From Lachnoclostridium edouardi (GTDB taxonomy: Bacteria > Bacillota > Clostridia > Lachnospirales > Lachnospiraceae), in NCBI RefSeq assembly GCF_900240245.1, contig NZ_OESQ01000001.1:413437-477436 (forward strand): DNA of 64,000 bases, given 5' to 3'. A model generated the notes under the pieces. That model had not been told where the DNA came from and did no database searches. It saw nothing but the letters and a program-made list of their open reading frames with translations. The position numbers and the translations under genes were made by a program. Of the stretch, positions 52,587-61,813 are shown in pieces (within the stretch, counting starts at the first letter, position 1; every line of letters begins with the position of its first letter).

Positions 52587-53881
52587 TCAGGTAAGAATTC
52601 CAGGAAGGAACAGACTAATAAATGGAATATATGTAGTTATGGCTAAAACCACCAGCATGTAAATCAGCAGCTGTCCTACAAAGCGGAAAGTAGTTTCTAA
52701 TTGAATTTTGCTGATTTTACAGCCTACAAACAAGTTAATTCCCACAGGTGGGGTAATCATGCCAATAGACAGATTCATAACAATAATAACCCCCAGCTGA
52801 ATTGGGTCCACGCCTAAGGGCTGCACAATTTTCAGCAAAATTGGACTGAGAATAATGGTGGCCGGGGCGGCGTCCATAATCATTCCTACAATTAAAAGCA
52901 GAATATTAATTAAAATTAAAATAACATACTTATTTGTAGTCATATCCAGCACCCCGTTTGCTATGGAGGCTGTCACTCCCTCTAAAGTTAAAAGCTTTGC
53001 GAATGCTGTTGAGAAGGAAATAATTACAATAAAGCTGCAGCTTTTAGTGGCCCGCACAAAGGTTCCCGGCAAATCCTTTACTTTTAAATCTTTATAAATA
53101 AACATTCCCGCCAGCAAAGCATACACACAGGCCACTACAGACGCTTCTGTGGGGAGAAAATTCCGCTGTAAATTCCTCCCAGAATAATTACAGGCACTAA
53201 TAAAGCCCAAATTGCTTCTTTAAAATTATACCAGAACCCAGAATCGTAAACCTTCTGCAGCTCTGCTTTCACCTCCGGCCCAGGTAAATATTTTTCTTTT
53301 ATAGAAATTTTTCTGGCTATAATGATCATTGCCACTCCCAACAAGATTCCGGGAATAACTCCGGCTAAAAACAGCTTGGCCACAGATGTGTTGGTAGCTA
53401 CTCCGTAAAGCAGGAATAAAATACTGGGGGGAATAATAGGGCCAAGGGCTCCTCCCGCTGCCGCCGCGGCAGTAGAAAACCCCTTGCTGTAGCCGGCCCT
53501 GATCATCTGAGGGATCATAATTCCTCCTATACACGCCACTGTGGCGGGACCTGAGCCTGAAATAGCGGCAAAGAACATACTGGCAATAATGGTTACAATA
53601 GCCAGCCCTCCCGGCCTGTCTTTTACAAGACTCATACAAAAATTAATCAGCCTTTGAGAGATACCTCCCTGAATCATCAGCTCTCCTGAAAGAATAAAAA
53701 ACGGAATGGCTAAAAGAGTAAAGCTGTTAGTCCCGTTTAGGAAGGATTCTATAATCAGAGACATGTCAATAGTTCCAAACATAAGGGAATATCCGCAGCA
53801 CACAAGTCCTAATGCAATAGCAATGGGAAATCCCAAAAATACAAAGACAAACAATCCTCCTATTAAAATAACGCCTGCCAT
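52587..53881 (-). pseudogene. TRAP transporter large permease DctM, one-base frameshift
   Basis: Large membrane subunit of a TRAP transporter, about 430 residues if restored. The first frame (53881-53135) has GVILIGGLFVFVFLGFPIAI and the SGSGPATVACIGGIMIPQMI stretch, and ends IYSGIFSPQKRL. The second frame continues TEASVVACVYALLAG and ends with the transport core (GMITPPVGINLFVG). One extra C in the CCCC run (plus strand GGGG 53151-53154) would restore SPTEASVV. This could be a real mutation, a phase-variable tract or a sequence error. Confidence 0.85.
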
Positions 53882-54382
53882 TTATTTGCCCTCCCTGCTA
53901 TTTAGAAACTCATATCGGATAATAAAGTAAATATTCATTAAGCATCTGACTGCAGAGGCCCCCACACCCAGCAAAAGGGAGGCTGACATCAGCCACATGG
54001 GGAACTGTGTAATAGACACTGTTTTCATAGCCATCTGGTCCAGAACTCTTAATAAAACATAATATCCTACTGCAGTTACAAAAATCAGATCCACTATATA
54101 GAGAAACAGATTTGCCAGATCCTTCATCTTCCCCGGCAGCTTTTCAATCACAGCTACAATCTGAATGTGATCATTTCTTAAAAAAGCGCCGCTGCAGGCC
54201 AGAAAAACAAAATACATAAACATGTACAGACAATATTCTGAAATCCAAGCGGCAGATGTTTTCAGCACGTATCTCATTATTACCTGCACAAATAAAAGTA
54301 CTACCATTACAGCCAGAAGAACTGCTCCCACCCATTCCTCCAGATGATTGTAAAACTTGTTTTCATTGTAATAAGCCTTCAT
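53882..54382 (-). CDS. TRAP transporter small permease DctQ
   Basis: This 166-residue membrane protein has four helices (about 15-37, 48-68, 87-107, 128-148). The family motif lies around LFVQVIMRYVLKTSAAWISEY and ACSGAFLRNDHIQI. It bridges DctP-bound substrate uptake with DctM. The ATG at 54382 follows AGGAGG; a GTG two codons earlier is too near the site. Its stop codon abuts the DctM ATG. It is intact although both partners are broken. Confidence 0.9.
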   Translation of the reverse strand: MKAYYNENKFYNHLEEWVGAVLLAVMVVLLFVQVIMRYVLKTSAAWISEYCLYMFMYFVFLACSGAFLRNDHIQIVAVIEKLPGKMKDLANLFLYIVDLIFVTAVGYYVLLRVLDQMAMKTVSITQFPMWLMSASLLLGVGASAVRCLMNIYFIIRYEFLNSREGK

Positions 54383-54402
54383 ATGCACCTCCTGATTTCA
54401 GA

Positions 54403-55003
54403 TTACTGCTTTCCTTCCTCTGTGCGCCCTAAAATTTCCAGTACTTTATTTACATTATCTTTAGATGTAAGAGAAACGTTCTCATCCCACCACACCTTGT
54501 CTACAGAAATCTGGCGCAGCATCTTTTCGTCCTCTTCGGATGCTTCTGTCACTGTCACCCCGTGCTCTTTCATTTAAGTCGTCTATCCACTGGCTGTCTC
54601 CCACCTTGTTTAACTCCTCATCTGTAGACATTAAATACGGAATTCCATATACATAATAGGCTGACATTCCGGAAAGGTCTGCAAAACAGTTAGGCGTTGT
54701 GTTTCCCATCTGCAGCGTGGCGGAACGAACCTTGTCTAAAACGTCTGCGTCCGTCTCCCCAATAGAACCGCTGGTAAATAATTCTACCTGAATCCTGCCC
54801 CCGGACTGTTCTTCTATACTTTTTTCAAACTCTTTATAGGCCACATTAAAGGGATCAATGTCTGAAACTGTATTTCCTATTTTCAAAGTGTAGGTTTCCT
54901 GACCTCCTCCGTCTGTATTCTGACCTGCGCTGCTATTTTCTTTTCCGCAGCCTGCCAGGCAAAGAGCTGCCGCCAACACCAAAAGATAACGTTTTTTCTT
55001 CAT
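54403..55003 (-). pseudogene. TRAP transporter solute-binding protein DctP, internal deletion and frameshift
   Basis: The lipoprotein signal (MKKKRYLLVLAAALCLAGCG, lipobox LAGC) and N-lobe (LKIGNTVSDIDPFNVAYKEF, GQ..) are intact to about residue 150. The frame then goes wrong after WIDDLNER. The true C-terminal part appears one frame over (KEHGVTVTEASEEDEKML...) and ends at 54403-54405 with ILGRTEEGKQ. The span of about 200 codons is well short of the 330-350 normal for DctP, so roughly 140 residues of the binding cleft are missing. No function as a binding protein is expected. Confidence 0.85.
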
Positions 55004-55016
55004 GTACCTTTCCTCC

Positions 55017-55421
55017 TTATTCGCTTACTTTCTGTACAAATTCCACTAATATTCCTTCTCCAAATCTGGGCCTTAAAAAATTCACCAAAATTCCTCCGGC
55101 TCCCATTACCCCTTTTTCTTCCAGCATCTGAAGCCCCTTCGCCTCATAATCCGCCCTGCATTTTTCCACATCCTCCACCTCAAAGGCAATGTGGTGTATC
55201 CCTCCTTTCCCGTTATTGTACATTGTCAGAACGCCCTCTTTAGGCACCACCAGCTCTACAGGCGATTCCTCCTTTTCATGTCTGGTAAACAGACAGTCTG
55301 CCTTATAAGCCTCCACATATTCTATATAATCTGTTTCCAGACCAAACTTCTCCATAAACCTTTCAGCTCTTTCCATGGAATTCATTACAATTCCAACGTG
55401 ATGCAGCTTCATATGTTTCAT
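55017..55421 (-). CDS. VOC-family protein (methylmalonyl-CoA epimerase-like)
   Basis: This 134-residue vicinal-oxygen-chelate metalloprotein has a duplicated beta-alpha-beta-beta-beta fold with LHHVGIVMNSMERAERF, GGIHHIAFEVEDVEKC (metal His) and EGILVEFVQ (metal Glu), the layout of methylmalonyl-CoA epimerases and glyoxalase-like enzymes. In this operon an epimerase for a branched acyl-CoA intermediate is plausible. The ATG overlaps the CoA-transferase stop codon by four bases (ATGA), implying coupling. Intact. Confidence 0.85.
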   Translation of the reverse strand: MKHMKLHHVGIVMNSMERAERFMEKFGLETDYIEYVEAYKADCLFTRHEKEESPVELVVPKEGVLTMYNNGKGGIHHIAFEVEDVEKCRADYEAKGLQMLEEKGVMGAGGILVNFLRPRFGEGILVEFVQKVSE

Positions 55422-57010
55422 AACCCCAGTTCCTGCCCTTCTATGATTTTTTTCAGACCAAAAGCCTTTTCCTTATATATTTCCACCGGAGTTTCCCTGA
55501 TTTCATCAGCCATAAGAGGCTTAAATTCCATTTGAGCCAGAATATCCTTTTCCATATCTGTGCCCTTTGCAAATTCTATCAGTACAGGGCCCTTCTCTGT
55601 CAGCTTAAATACTGCCCGCTCTGTGACAAAAAACATATTCTGTCCTCTGGCTACAGCCATTTTTCCATTGTAGGAAATCTGCTGTACCTTTTTCACCAGC
55701 TTTTTAAACCTTCCTTCTTTTACAATGTGGATTCCCGCCTCATCAAATTCCGCCTGTATTCCCCCTCCTGTAAATGTAGAGCAGAACACTACGTTTTTCG
55801 CTGTGCTGGTAATGTCAATAAAGCCTCCGGCTCCCGCCGCCACAGTTCCCATTTTCGTGGCGTTTACATTTCCCTCCCGGTCCATTTCCCCGGCTCCCAT
55901 AAAGGTAAAATCAATTCCGGCTCCCGTATAGTATTCAAATTGCCTGTCGTGGGGGATCAGGGCCTCGGGGCTGCAGGATATTCCAAAGTCAATTCCTCCT
56001 GCCGGCATGCCTCCGTAAATTCCTGACTCTACAATCAGCATCACGTCCTCCTGCACCTTTTCTTCCGCCAGAATAGGACCTATCACATCATTGGGAATTC
56101 CTGTTCCCACATTAATTACCACATCCTTTTTCAGCTCCATTACTGCCCGGCGGCCAATGACCTTTCGGATGCTTAAAGGAATCGCCGCAGTTCCCTTTAA
56201 AGGAGTTTTTACCTGTCCGCTGTAGGAGGGGTCATAATACCAGGACGAGGTCTGTCTGTGATCATTTACAGGGTCCTGGCACACTACTACTGCATCTACT
56301 AAAATCCCCGGCACCGTCACCTCTTTGGCCCCTAAGGCGCCTGACTTTACTATTTGTTTTACCTGGCAAATTACCTTTCCCCCAAAACGCTTTGCAGCCA
56401 TCACTGCAGGCAGCACCTCTAAAACCATGGCTTCCTCTTCTGTTGTTATATTTCCGGCCTCATCAGCATAAGTTCCTCTGATAATTAATGTATCTATAGG
56501 AACCTCCTTATACTGCATATACTCTTCTCCGTCTACTGTAACAACAGATACAATATCCTCCTTATCCCTTGTTTTCTCATTCATTTTCCCTCCTTCTATT
56601 CTAGGGTCCACAAATGTTCCAAGGCCGATTTTGCTTAACTTTCCAGGCTCTCTTAACGCCATGCTGTGAAACATATTTGCCATCTGTCCCTGAGGCAGAT
56701 TGTAGGCCTCCAACATGTTTTCAGATATCATTTTCATAAATGGGGGACAAAGCCCCCAATGTCCCCTGATTACTTTTGTAATCAACCCCTCATGGGCCAG
56801 ATGGGCGATGCCGTCTTTTCTGTCAGACTGGCCGCAGGTGTGAAATAATGTCAAGTTTTTGGGGGGTCCTGTTTCCAGAAACCTGTTTTCCACAGCCTTT
56901 AAAATTGATTCGCTGGCTGACACAAGAGTCATCCCTATTGTGCACAAGGTGGTTCCATCTAAAATCATGGCAGCAGCTTCCTCTGCTGAAACAAACTTAG
57001 GTTTTCTCAT
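55418..57010 (-). CDS. acyl-CoA:acetate CoA-transferase, fused alpha/beta
   Basis: This 530-residue class I CoA-transferase combines both subunits in one chain, like propionate CoA-transferase. The catalytic glutamate is in the VESGIYGG motif. The start MRKPKFVSAEEAAAMILDG and GTFVDPRIEGGKMNEKT match the PCT/YdiF group. It would activate the imported acid by taking CoA from acetyl-CoA or another acyl-CoA, which makes the broken ligase downstream partly redundant. Intact, with AUG-UGA overlap to the VOC gene. Confidence 0.92.
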   Translation of the reverse strand: MRKPKFVSAEEAAAMILDGTTLCTIGMTLVSASESILKAVENRFLETGPPKNLTLFHTCGQSDRKDGIAHLAHEGLITKVIRGHWGLCPPFMKMISENMLEAYNLPQGQMANMFHSMALREPGKLSKIGLGTFVDPRIEGGKMNEKTRDKEDIVSVVTVDGEEYMQYKEVPIDTLIIRGTYADEAGNITTEEEAMVLEVLPAVMAAKRFGGKVICQVKQIVKSGALGAKEVTVPGILVDAVVVCQDPVNDHRQTSSWYYDPSYSGQVKTPLKGTAAIPLSIRKVIGRRAVMELKKDVVINVGTGIPNDVIGPILAEEKVQEDVMLIVESGIYGGMPAGGIDFGISCSPEALIPHDRQFEYYTGAGIDFTFMGAGEMDREGNVNATKMGTVAAGAGGFIDITSTAKNVVFCSTFTGGGIQAEFDEAGIHIVKEGRFKKLVKKVQQISYNGKMAVARGQNMFFVTERAVFKLTEKGPVLIEFAKGTDMEKDILAQMEFKPLMADEIRETPVEIYKEKAFGLKKIIEGQELGL

Positions 57011-57026
57011 TTACCGCCTCCCTTTT

Positions 57027-58211
57027 CTATGAACAAAGCTGAAATAAAACTGCAATTCCCTGACCGCCTCCAATACACAAGGTCGCCGTCCCGTATTTCA
57101 CCTTTCTGCGCATCATTTCATTTATCAGTTTTATAGTAATAATGCAGCCTGTTGCTCCAATAGGATGTCACAGGGAAATGCCGCTTCCGTTTACATTTAC
57201 TATGTTTTCGTCTAAATCCAGCTCCCTCATACAGGCCACGGCCTGAGCCGCAAAGGCTTCGTTCAGCTCAATTAAACCGATTTCTTCTTTTTTCACCCCT
57301 GTTTTTTCCAGCAGCTTTTGGAAGGCAGGCACAGGGCCGATTCCCATAATAGACGGATCCACTCCTGCTACGGCTGCATCCACCAGCCTGACTAAAGGCT
57401 TAATTCCCAGCTCCTTTGCCTTAGATTCTTTCATCATTACTACTGCCGCTGCGGCGTCGTTAATTCCCGCCGCATTGCCTGCAGTAACGCTTCCGTCCGC
57501 CTTAAACGCCGGGCGCAGCTTTGAAAGGCTTTCTTTTGTGGTTCCCGGGCGGATGTGCTCGTCCTGGTCAAAAATCACTGTTTCTTTTTTATTCAGCTTT
57601 ATTTCTAAGGGCACAATTTCATCCTTAAATTTTTCCTCTTTCTGCGCCTTTTCCGCCCTCTGCTGGCTGATTGCCGCCCATCTGTCCTGCTCGTCCCTGG
57701 AAATGTTGTATTTTTCCGCTACATTTTCAGCTGTAATTCCCATGTGGTTTCTTGTAAACGGGTCTGACAAGGCTGTGATTAATCCGTCCTCCAGCTCTCC
57801 GTGGCCCATTCTGTACCCGGATCTGGCTTTTCTCAAATAATAGGGAATGTTGGTCATACTTTCGCAGCCGCCGGCCACAGCAATTTCGCACATCCCGTCT
57901 CTGATTTCCTGAGCCGCCGTTACAATGGCCTGAAGGCCGGAAGAGCAAAGTCTGTTGACTGTTAAAGCCGTAGCCTCATAAGGAATCCTCGCCTTAACAG
58001 AAGCCAATCTGGCTGCAAAAGCGTTTTCCGCAGCCTGCCCTACGCAGCCGTAAACTACTTCATCTATGGCCTTAGGACTTAACCCTGCTCTTTTCACTGC
58101 TTCTTTGATTGCCGCCCCGCCTAAATCTGAAGCTTCCATATTTTTTAATGACCCGCTGAATTTTCCTACTGCCGTTCTGCATCCTGATACAATTACAATA
58201 CTTTCTCTCAT
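57027..58211 (-). pseudogene. acetyl-CoA acetyltransferase (thiolase) with in-frame TGA
   Basis: Thiolase frame of 394 codons. The nucleophile cysteine lies in NRLCSSGLQA, and the C-terminal CIGGGQG is intact. The conserved GHPIG motif reads TGA-HPIG: codon 57170-57168 is TGA instead of a glycine codon such as GGA. This is a single-base change that removes the last 46 residues, including the catalytic His and Cys. The downstream part stays in frame to a stop at 57027-57029. A stop in exactly this motif should abolish activity. Confidence 0.88.
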
Positions 58212-58222
58212 TTTTCTCCTCC

Positions 58223-58969
58223 TTATAAAACCATTCCGCCGCCTACTTTAAATACTCCCTGAGTAATATAGGAAGCCTCATCGGATGCCAGAAAAGCAAT
58301 CATGTTTCCAATGTCCTCCGGAGTGCCTGCCCGGCCCATGGAAATCTTTCCCACCATAATCTCCCATGCCTTAGGCGGAACTCCTCTTGTCATTTCTGTA
58401 TCAATAAATCCTGGAACAATGGCATTGCAGGTAATATTCTTTTTTCCGTTTTCCTTTGCAAAAGTTTTTGTCAAAGCCACAACTCCTGCTTTGGCCGCCG
58501 CGTAATTGGCCTGTCCTATATTTCCGTTTAAATAAGAAGCAGATGAAATATTAATAATTCTTCCATATTCTCTTTCTCTCATATACCCTGCGGCTGCTCT
58601 CATACAGTGAAATACTCCTGTCAGGTTTACTGCAATTACAGAGTTCCAATCCTCCAGAGACATTTTGTGAAACATTTTGTCCCTGTTGATTCCTGCGTTA
58701 TTTACTAAAATATCTAAGCTGCCTAATTCCTTTATGGCTGCGTCCACCAAATTTTGGGCGTCCTCATATTTAGAAACATCAGCTGGCACGTAAATCCCTT
58801 TTCCTCCTGCTTCCTCTATTTGAGCCAGCCCATTTTTTGCGTTTTCCTCATTTACATCTGAAATTACTATGAAGGCGCCTTTTTCCGCCAGCTTTTTTGC
58901 TATTCCAAGACCGATTCCCCGTCCTGACCCAGTTACTGCCGCTACTTTTCCCTGTAAATATTGATCCAT
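58223..58969 (-). CDS. short-chain dehydrogenase (FabG / acetoacetyl-CoA reductase-like)
   Basis: This 248-residue classical SDR has the NAD(P) motif TGSGRGIG (about 14-21), NNAG, and catalytic Ser, Tyr and Lys in ISSASYLNG...NYAAAKAG. The C-terminus (YITQGVFKVGGGMVL) matches FabG-like 3-hydroxyacyl-CoA or -ACP oxidoreductases. As first gene of the acid-utilisation operon it would oxidise a 3-hydroxyacyl-CoA before thiolysis. AAAGGAG precedes the ATG. Intact. Confidence 0.9.
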   Translation of the reverse strand: MDQYLQGKVAAVTGSGRGIGLGIAKKLAEKGAFIVISDVNEENAKNGLAQIEEAGGKGIYVPADVSKYEDAQNLVDAAIKELGSLDILVNNAGINRDKMFHKMSLEDWNSVIAVNLTGVFHCMRAAAGYMREREYGRIINISSASYLNGNIGQANYAAAKAGVVALTKTFAKENGKKNITCNAIVPGFIDTEMTRGVPPKAWEIMVGKISMGRAGTPEDIGNMIAFLASDEASYITQGVFKVGGGMVL

Positions 58970-59014
58970 ACTTTCTCTCCTTTATGTGGATTTCATAAAC
59001 ATTTTGCAATATTT

Positions 59015-59152
59015 AAAAGTAATACTTTTTGAATCAGGCGCCTGTTTTATTTCTTTCTTTTATTCTATAAAAATAATACTATTTTACTTGTATTTCTTCA
59101 ATATCTTCTAATAAATTCAATATCTTTCGTAAAATATAGTAAAAATTTACCA
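59015..59152 (-). promoter_or_regulatory. promoter and operators of the SDR-thiolase operon
   Basis: On the minus strand, -35 TTGAAG (59101-59096), 17-bp spacer, -10 TATTAT (59078-59073). Upstream lies the box GTAAAAATTTACCA (59139-59152), matching the GntR operator at 52490. Downstream, in the leader, is another dyad AAAAGTA-A-TACTTTT (59015-59029). The remaining gap 58970-59338 is very AT-rich and holds no gene I can see. Confidence 0.7.
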
Positions 59153-59190
59153 GGTATTTTTGTTTGTAATAGATATTTTCCGAGCAGAAA

Positions 59191-59240
59191 CATAAGATGT
59201 TTATACAGTTTTTCCGTTCATATACATATGATGTTTACTT
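59191..59240. repeat. direct repeat CATAwGATGTTTA upstream of the operon promoter
   Basis: CATAAGATGTTTATAC (59191-59206) and CATATGATGTTTACTT (59225-59240) are spaced 34 bp start to start, about three helical turns. They could be activator sites; the binder is unknown. Confidence 0.45.
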
Positions 59241-59260
59241 TTCAAAAGAAATTAAAGCAC

Positions 59261-59290
59261 AAAAAAGAGAGCCATAAAATGAGCTCTCCG
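59261..59290 (-). terminator. pheT terminator
   Basis: GAGAGC and GCTCTC form the core stem (59267-59288) with an AT-rich loop, followed on the minus strand by TTTTTT (59266-59261). It ends the pheST transcript before the acid-utilisation operon. Confidence 0.8.
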
Positions 59291-59338
59291 GCTTTTTTCA
59301 TTTTATAACCCTCTTTTTTTTATTTTTAAATTTTCTTA

Positions 59339-61759
59339 TTAACCTCTTAATTCAATTCCCATTTCTTTTAATCCGTGAAGAATTTTCTCCATAACAGAGC
59401 TTACTTCTTTATCCTCCAATGTATGATCCTTTGCTCTGAAGGTAATAGAATATGCTACTGACTTGTAGCCCTCCTGAATCTGAGAACCCTGGTAAATATC
59501 GAAAAGCTCATATCCTTCCAGATTCTTTCCGCCTCTCTGCACAATCATATCCTCGATTTGTCCCACCATAATAGTTGTTGGAACTACCATACTAATATCT
59601 CTTGTTACTGCAGGATATTTTGCAATTCCAGTATACTTTCTGTCAAATGTAACAAAGGAATCTACATTAGGCATATCTAATACTGCCACATATGCTTTTT
59701 CACCGATTTTATAATTATCAGCTACGTCCGGATGGATTTCTCCCATGTAACCTACTGTTACGCCGTCATATACAATTTCTGCTTTTCTGCCTGGATGCAG
59801 ATATGGATGGCCGCATTCCGGGTTATAATGAGGTCTTTTGTGCATTCCCGCCTTGTCAAAGAATTCCTCCACAACCCCTTTCATTGTAAAGAAATCTCCT
59901 GCTCCGTACATTCCCAGAACAAACTGCATACGTTCCTCAGGAAGCTCTGTTAAAGGCAGAGCCTTTGGCAGATATACATTTGCCAGCTCATATAAACGCA
60001 CGTCCTTGTTTCTTCTGTTGTAGTTAGTGGACAGAGAATTTAACATTCCATTTAAAGGAAGAGTTCTCATTACGCTGAAATCTTCTCCTAAAGGATTCAT
60101 AATGGTTACTGTCTGGCGCAGTCTGCTGTCCTCCGGAATCAGCAGCTTGTCAAATACCTTTGGACTTTCAAAGGAATATGTCATACTTTGGCTGAAGCCG
60201 CAAAACTCGGCAATCTCTCCTGCCAGCTCTTCAATTCTCAGCTTTTCAGACAGTTTTCCTGTAGTAGCTTCACCTGAAGGCAATGTAGTAGGAATATTGT
60301 CATAGCCATAAAATCTGGCTACTTCCTCCGCCAAATCTGCCAGACGGTACAAATCCTGGCGGAATGTAGGGGCAATTACCTCTTTTGTCTCAGAATCATA
60401 TTTTAAATCAATTTTTTCAAAGTATTTCAGCATATCTTCTTCTGCAATGCAAGTTCCTAAAAGCTGATTAATCTTCTCTCCATCAAAAGGTACTCTTACT
60501 TCTTTTCTCACTTCTGGATAAACGTCCACAGTTCCGCCTACTACTTCTCCTGCGCCCAGCTCTTCAATCAGCTGGCAGGCCCGGTCAATAGCCGCCTTGG
60601 CGTTGTTTGGGTCCAGGCCTTTTTCAAATTTTCCTGATGCATCTGTGCGCAGACCGATTTTTTTAGCGGACAGACGGATATTTGTTCCGTCAAAGCAAGC
60701 TGCTTCAAATACCATAGTCTTTACATCATCAGTAATTTTTGAATTTTCACCGCCCATAATACCTGCGATGCCTACTTCCTTTTCCCCGTCGTTAATCATA
60801 AGAACAGTGCTGTCCAGTTTTCTTTCCTGGCCGTCTAAGGTCTGGAATACATCTCCGTCCTTAGCGCATTTTACTACAATTTTATGGCCTCCGATTAAAT
60901 CATAATCGTAAGCGTGCATAGGCTGTCCGTACTCTTCCATAACATAATTGGTAATATCTACAATATTATTAATTGGGCGGATGCCGCTGGCAGCCAGTCT
61001 CCTTTGCATCCACTGGGGAGAAGGAGCAATGTGAATATTTTTTACCATTCTGGCGCAGTATCTGGGGCACAGCTTTGAATCTTCCACTTCCACTGTCAGA
61101 TAATCATGGATATCCTGGCTGTTTCCTGTTTCTTTTACAACTGGAGGGCAAAATTCTTTTCTGAAGGTAGCCGCCGCCTCTCTTGCCACTCCCAGCACGC
61201 TGTAGCAGTCTACACGGTTGGAGGTGATTTCATATTCAAAAACCACATCTCTCAGTCCCAGAACCTCCACTGCATCCGCCCCTACTAAAGTGTCCTCTGG
61301 CAGAATATAAATTCCTGACTCTGGAGCGTCCGGATACATATTTCTGTCAGAACCCAGCTCTTCAATAGAACACATCATGCCGCAGGATTCTATTCCTCTT
61401 AATTTGCCTTTTTTTATTTTAATTCCGTCTTCTGGAAGAGGGCCGCCGTCGTGACCGCCTGCCACCTTTCCTCCGTCTAAAACTACGGGAACCTTATCTC
61501 CCTCTTTTACATTAGGAGCCCCTGTAACAATCTGAATTGTTTCATTTCCCACATCCACCTGGCAGATAATCAGCTTATCTGCATCCGGATGGCGCTCTAT
61601 TTTCAAAATCTGTCCTACTACAATCTTCTCCAGGTTTTTATCCAGGCGCTCATATCCTTCTACCTTTGTGCCTGTTAAAGTCATAGCGTCTGTATATTCC
61701 TGGGCTGTTACGTCCAGATCAGGTACATATGCCTTAATCCATGATAATGCTGTATTCAT
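59339..61759 (-). CDS. pheT: phenylalanyl-tRNA synthetase beta subunit
   Basis: This 806-residue beta chain forms the alpha2-beta2 enzyme with PheS. Order of domains: N-terminal EMAP/OB tRNA-binding region (KIVVGQILKIERHPDADKL), B3/B4 editing domain (NRVDCYSVLGVAREAAATF, DITNYVMEEYGQP), B5, the catalytic-like fold, and the C-terminal ferredoxin-fold anticodon-binding domain (VPTTIMVGQIEDMI to the end). AAAAAGGAG precedes the ATG. It follows pheS by 54 bp. Confidence 0.97.
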   Translation of the reverse strand: MNTALSWIKAYVPDLDVTAQEYTDAMTLTGTKVEGYERLDKNLEKIVVGQILKIERHPDADKLIICQVDVGNETIQIVTGAPNVKEGDKVPVVLDGGKVAGGHDGGPLPEDGIKIKKGKLRGIESCGMMCSIEELGSDRNMYPDAPESGIYILPEDTLVGADAVEVLGLRDVVFEYEITSNRVDCYSVLGVAREAAATFRKEFCPPVVKETGNSQDIHDYLTVEVEDSKLCPRYCARMVKNIHIAPSPQWMQRRLAASGIRPINNIVDITNYVMEEYGQPMHAYDYDLIGGHKIVVKCAKDGDVFQTLDGQERKLDSTVLMINDGEKEVGIAGIMGGENSKITDDVKTMVFEAACFDGTNIRLSAKKIGLRTDASGKFEKGLDPNNAKAAIDRACQLIEELGAGEVVGGTVDVYPEVRKEVRVPFDGEKINQLLGTCIAEEDMLKYFEKIDLKYDSETKEVIAPTFRQDLYRLADLAEEVARFYGYDNIPTTLPSGEATTGKLSEKLRIEELAGEIAEFCGFSQSMTYSFESPKVFDKLLIPEDSRLRQTVTIMNPLGEDFSVMRTLPLNGMLNSLSTNYNRRNKDVRLYELANVYLPKALPLTELPEERMQFVLGMYGAGDFFTMKGVVEEFFDKAGMHKRPHYNPECGHPYLHPGRKAEIVYDGVTVGYMGEIHPDVADNYKIGEKAYVAVLDMPNVDSFVTFDRKYTGIAKYPAVTRDISMVVPTTIMVGQIEDMIVQRGGKNLEGYELFDIYQGSQIQEGYKSVAYSITFRAKDHTLEDKEVSSVMEKILHGLKEMGIELRG

Positions 61760-61813
61760 GTTTCATTCTCCTTTTTCTTTGTTTGCCCATTACTTTTTAC
61801 TTATTAAAGCTTA

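Noticed and set aside
53130..53160. Programmed ribosomal frameshift in dctM
   Set aside because: There is no slippery heptamer with downstream pseudoknot, and DctM is normally made from one frame; mutation or tract variation is more likely.
57168..57170. TGA in the thiolase as a selenocysteine codon
   Set aside because: The position is a structural glycine in GHPIG rather than a redox cysteine, no convincing selenocysteine hairpin was apparent directly after it, and neighbouring genes of the same operon are also broken. A nonsense mutation is simpler.
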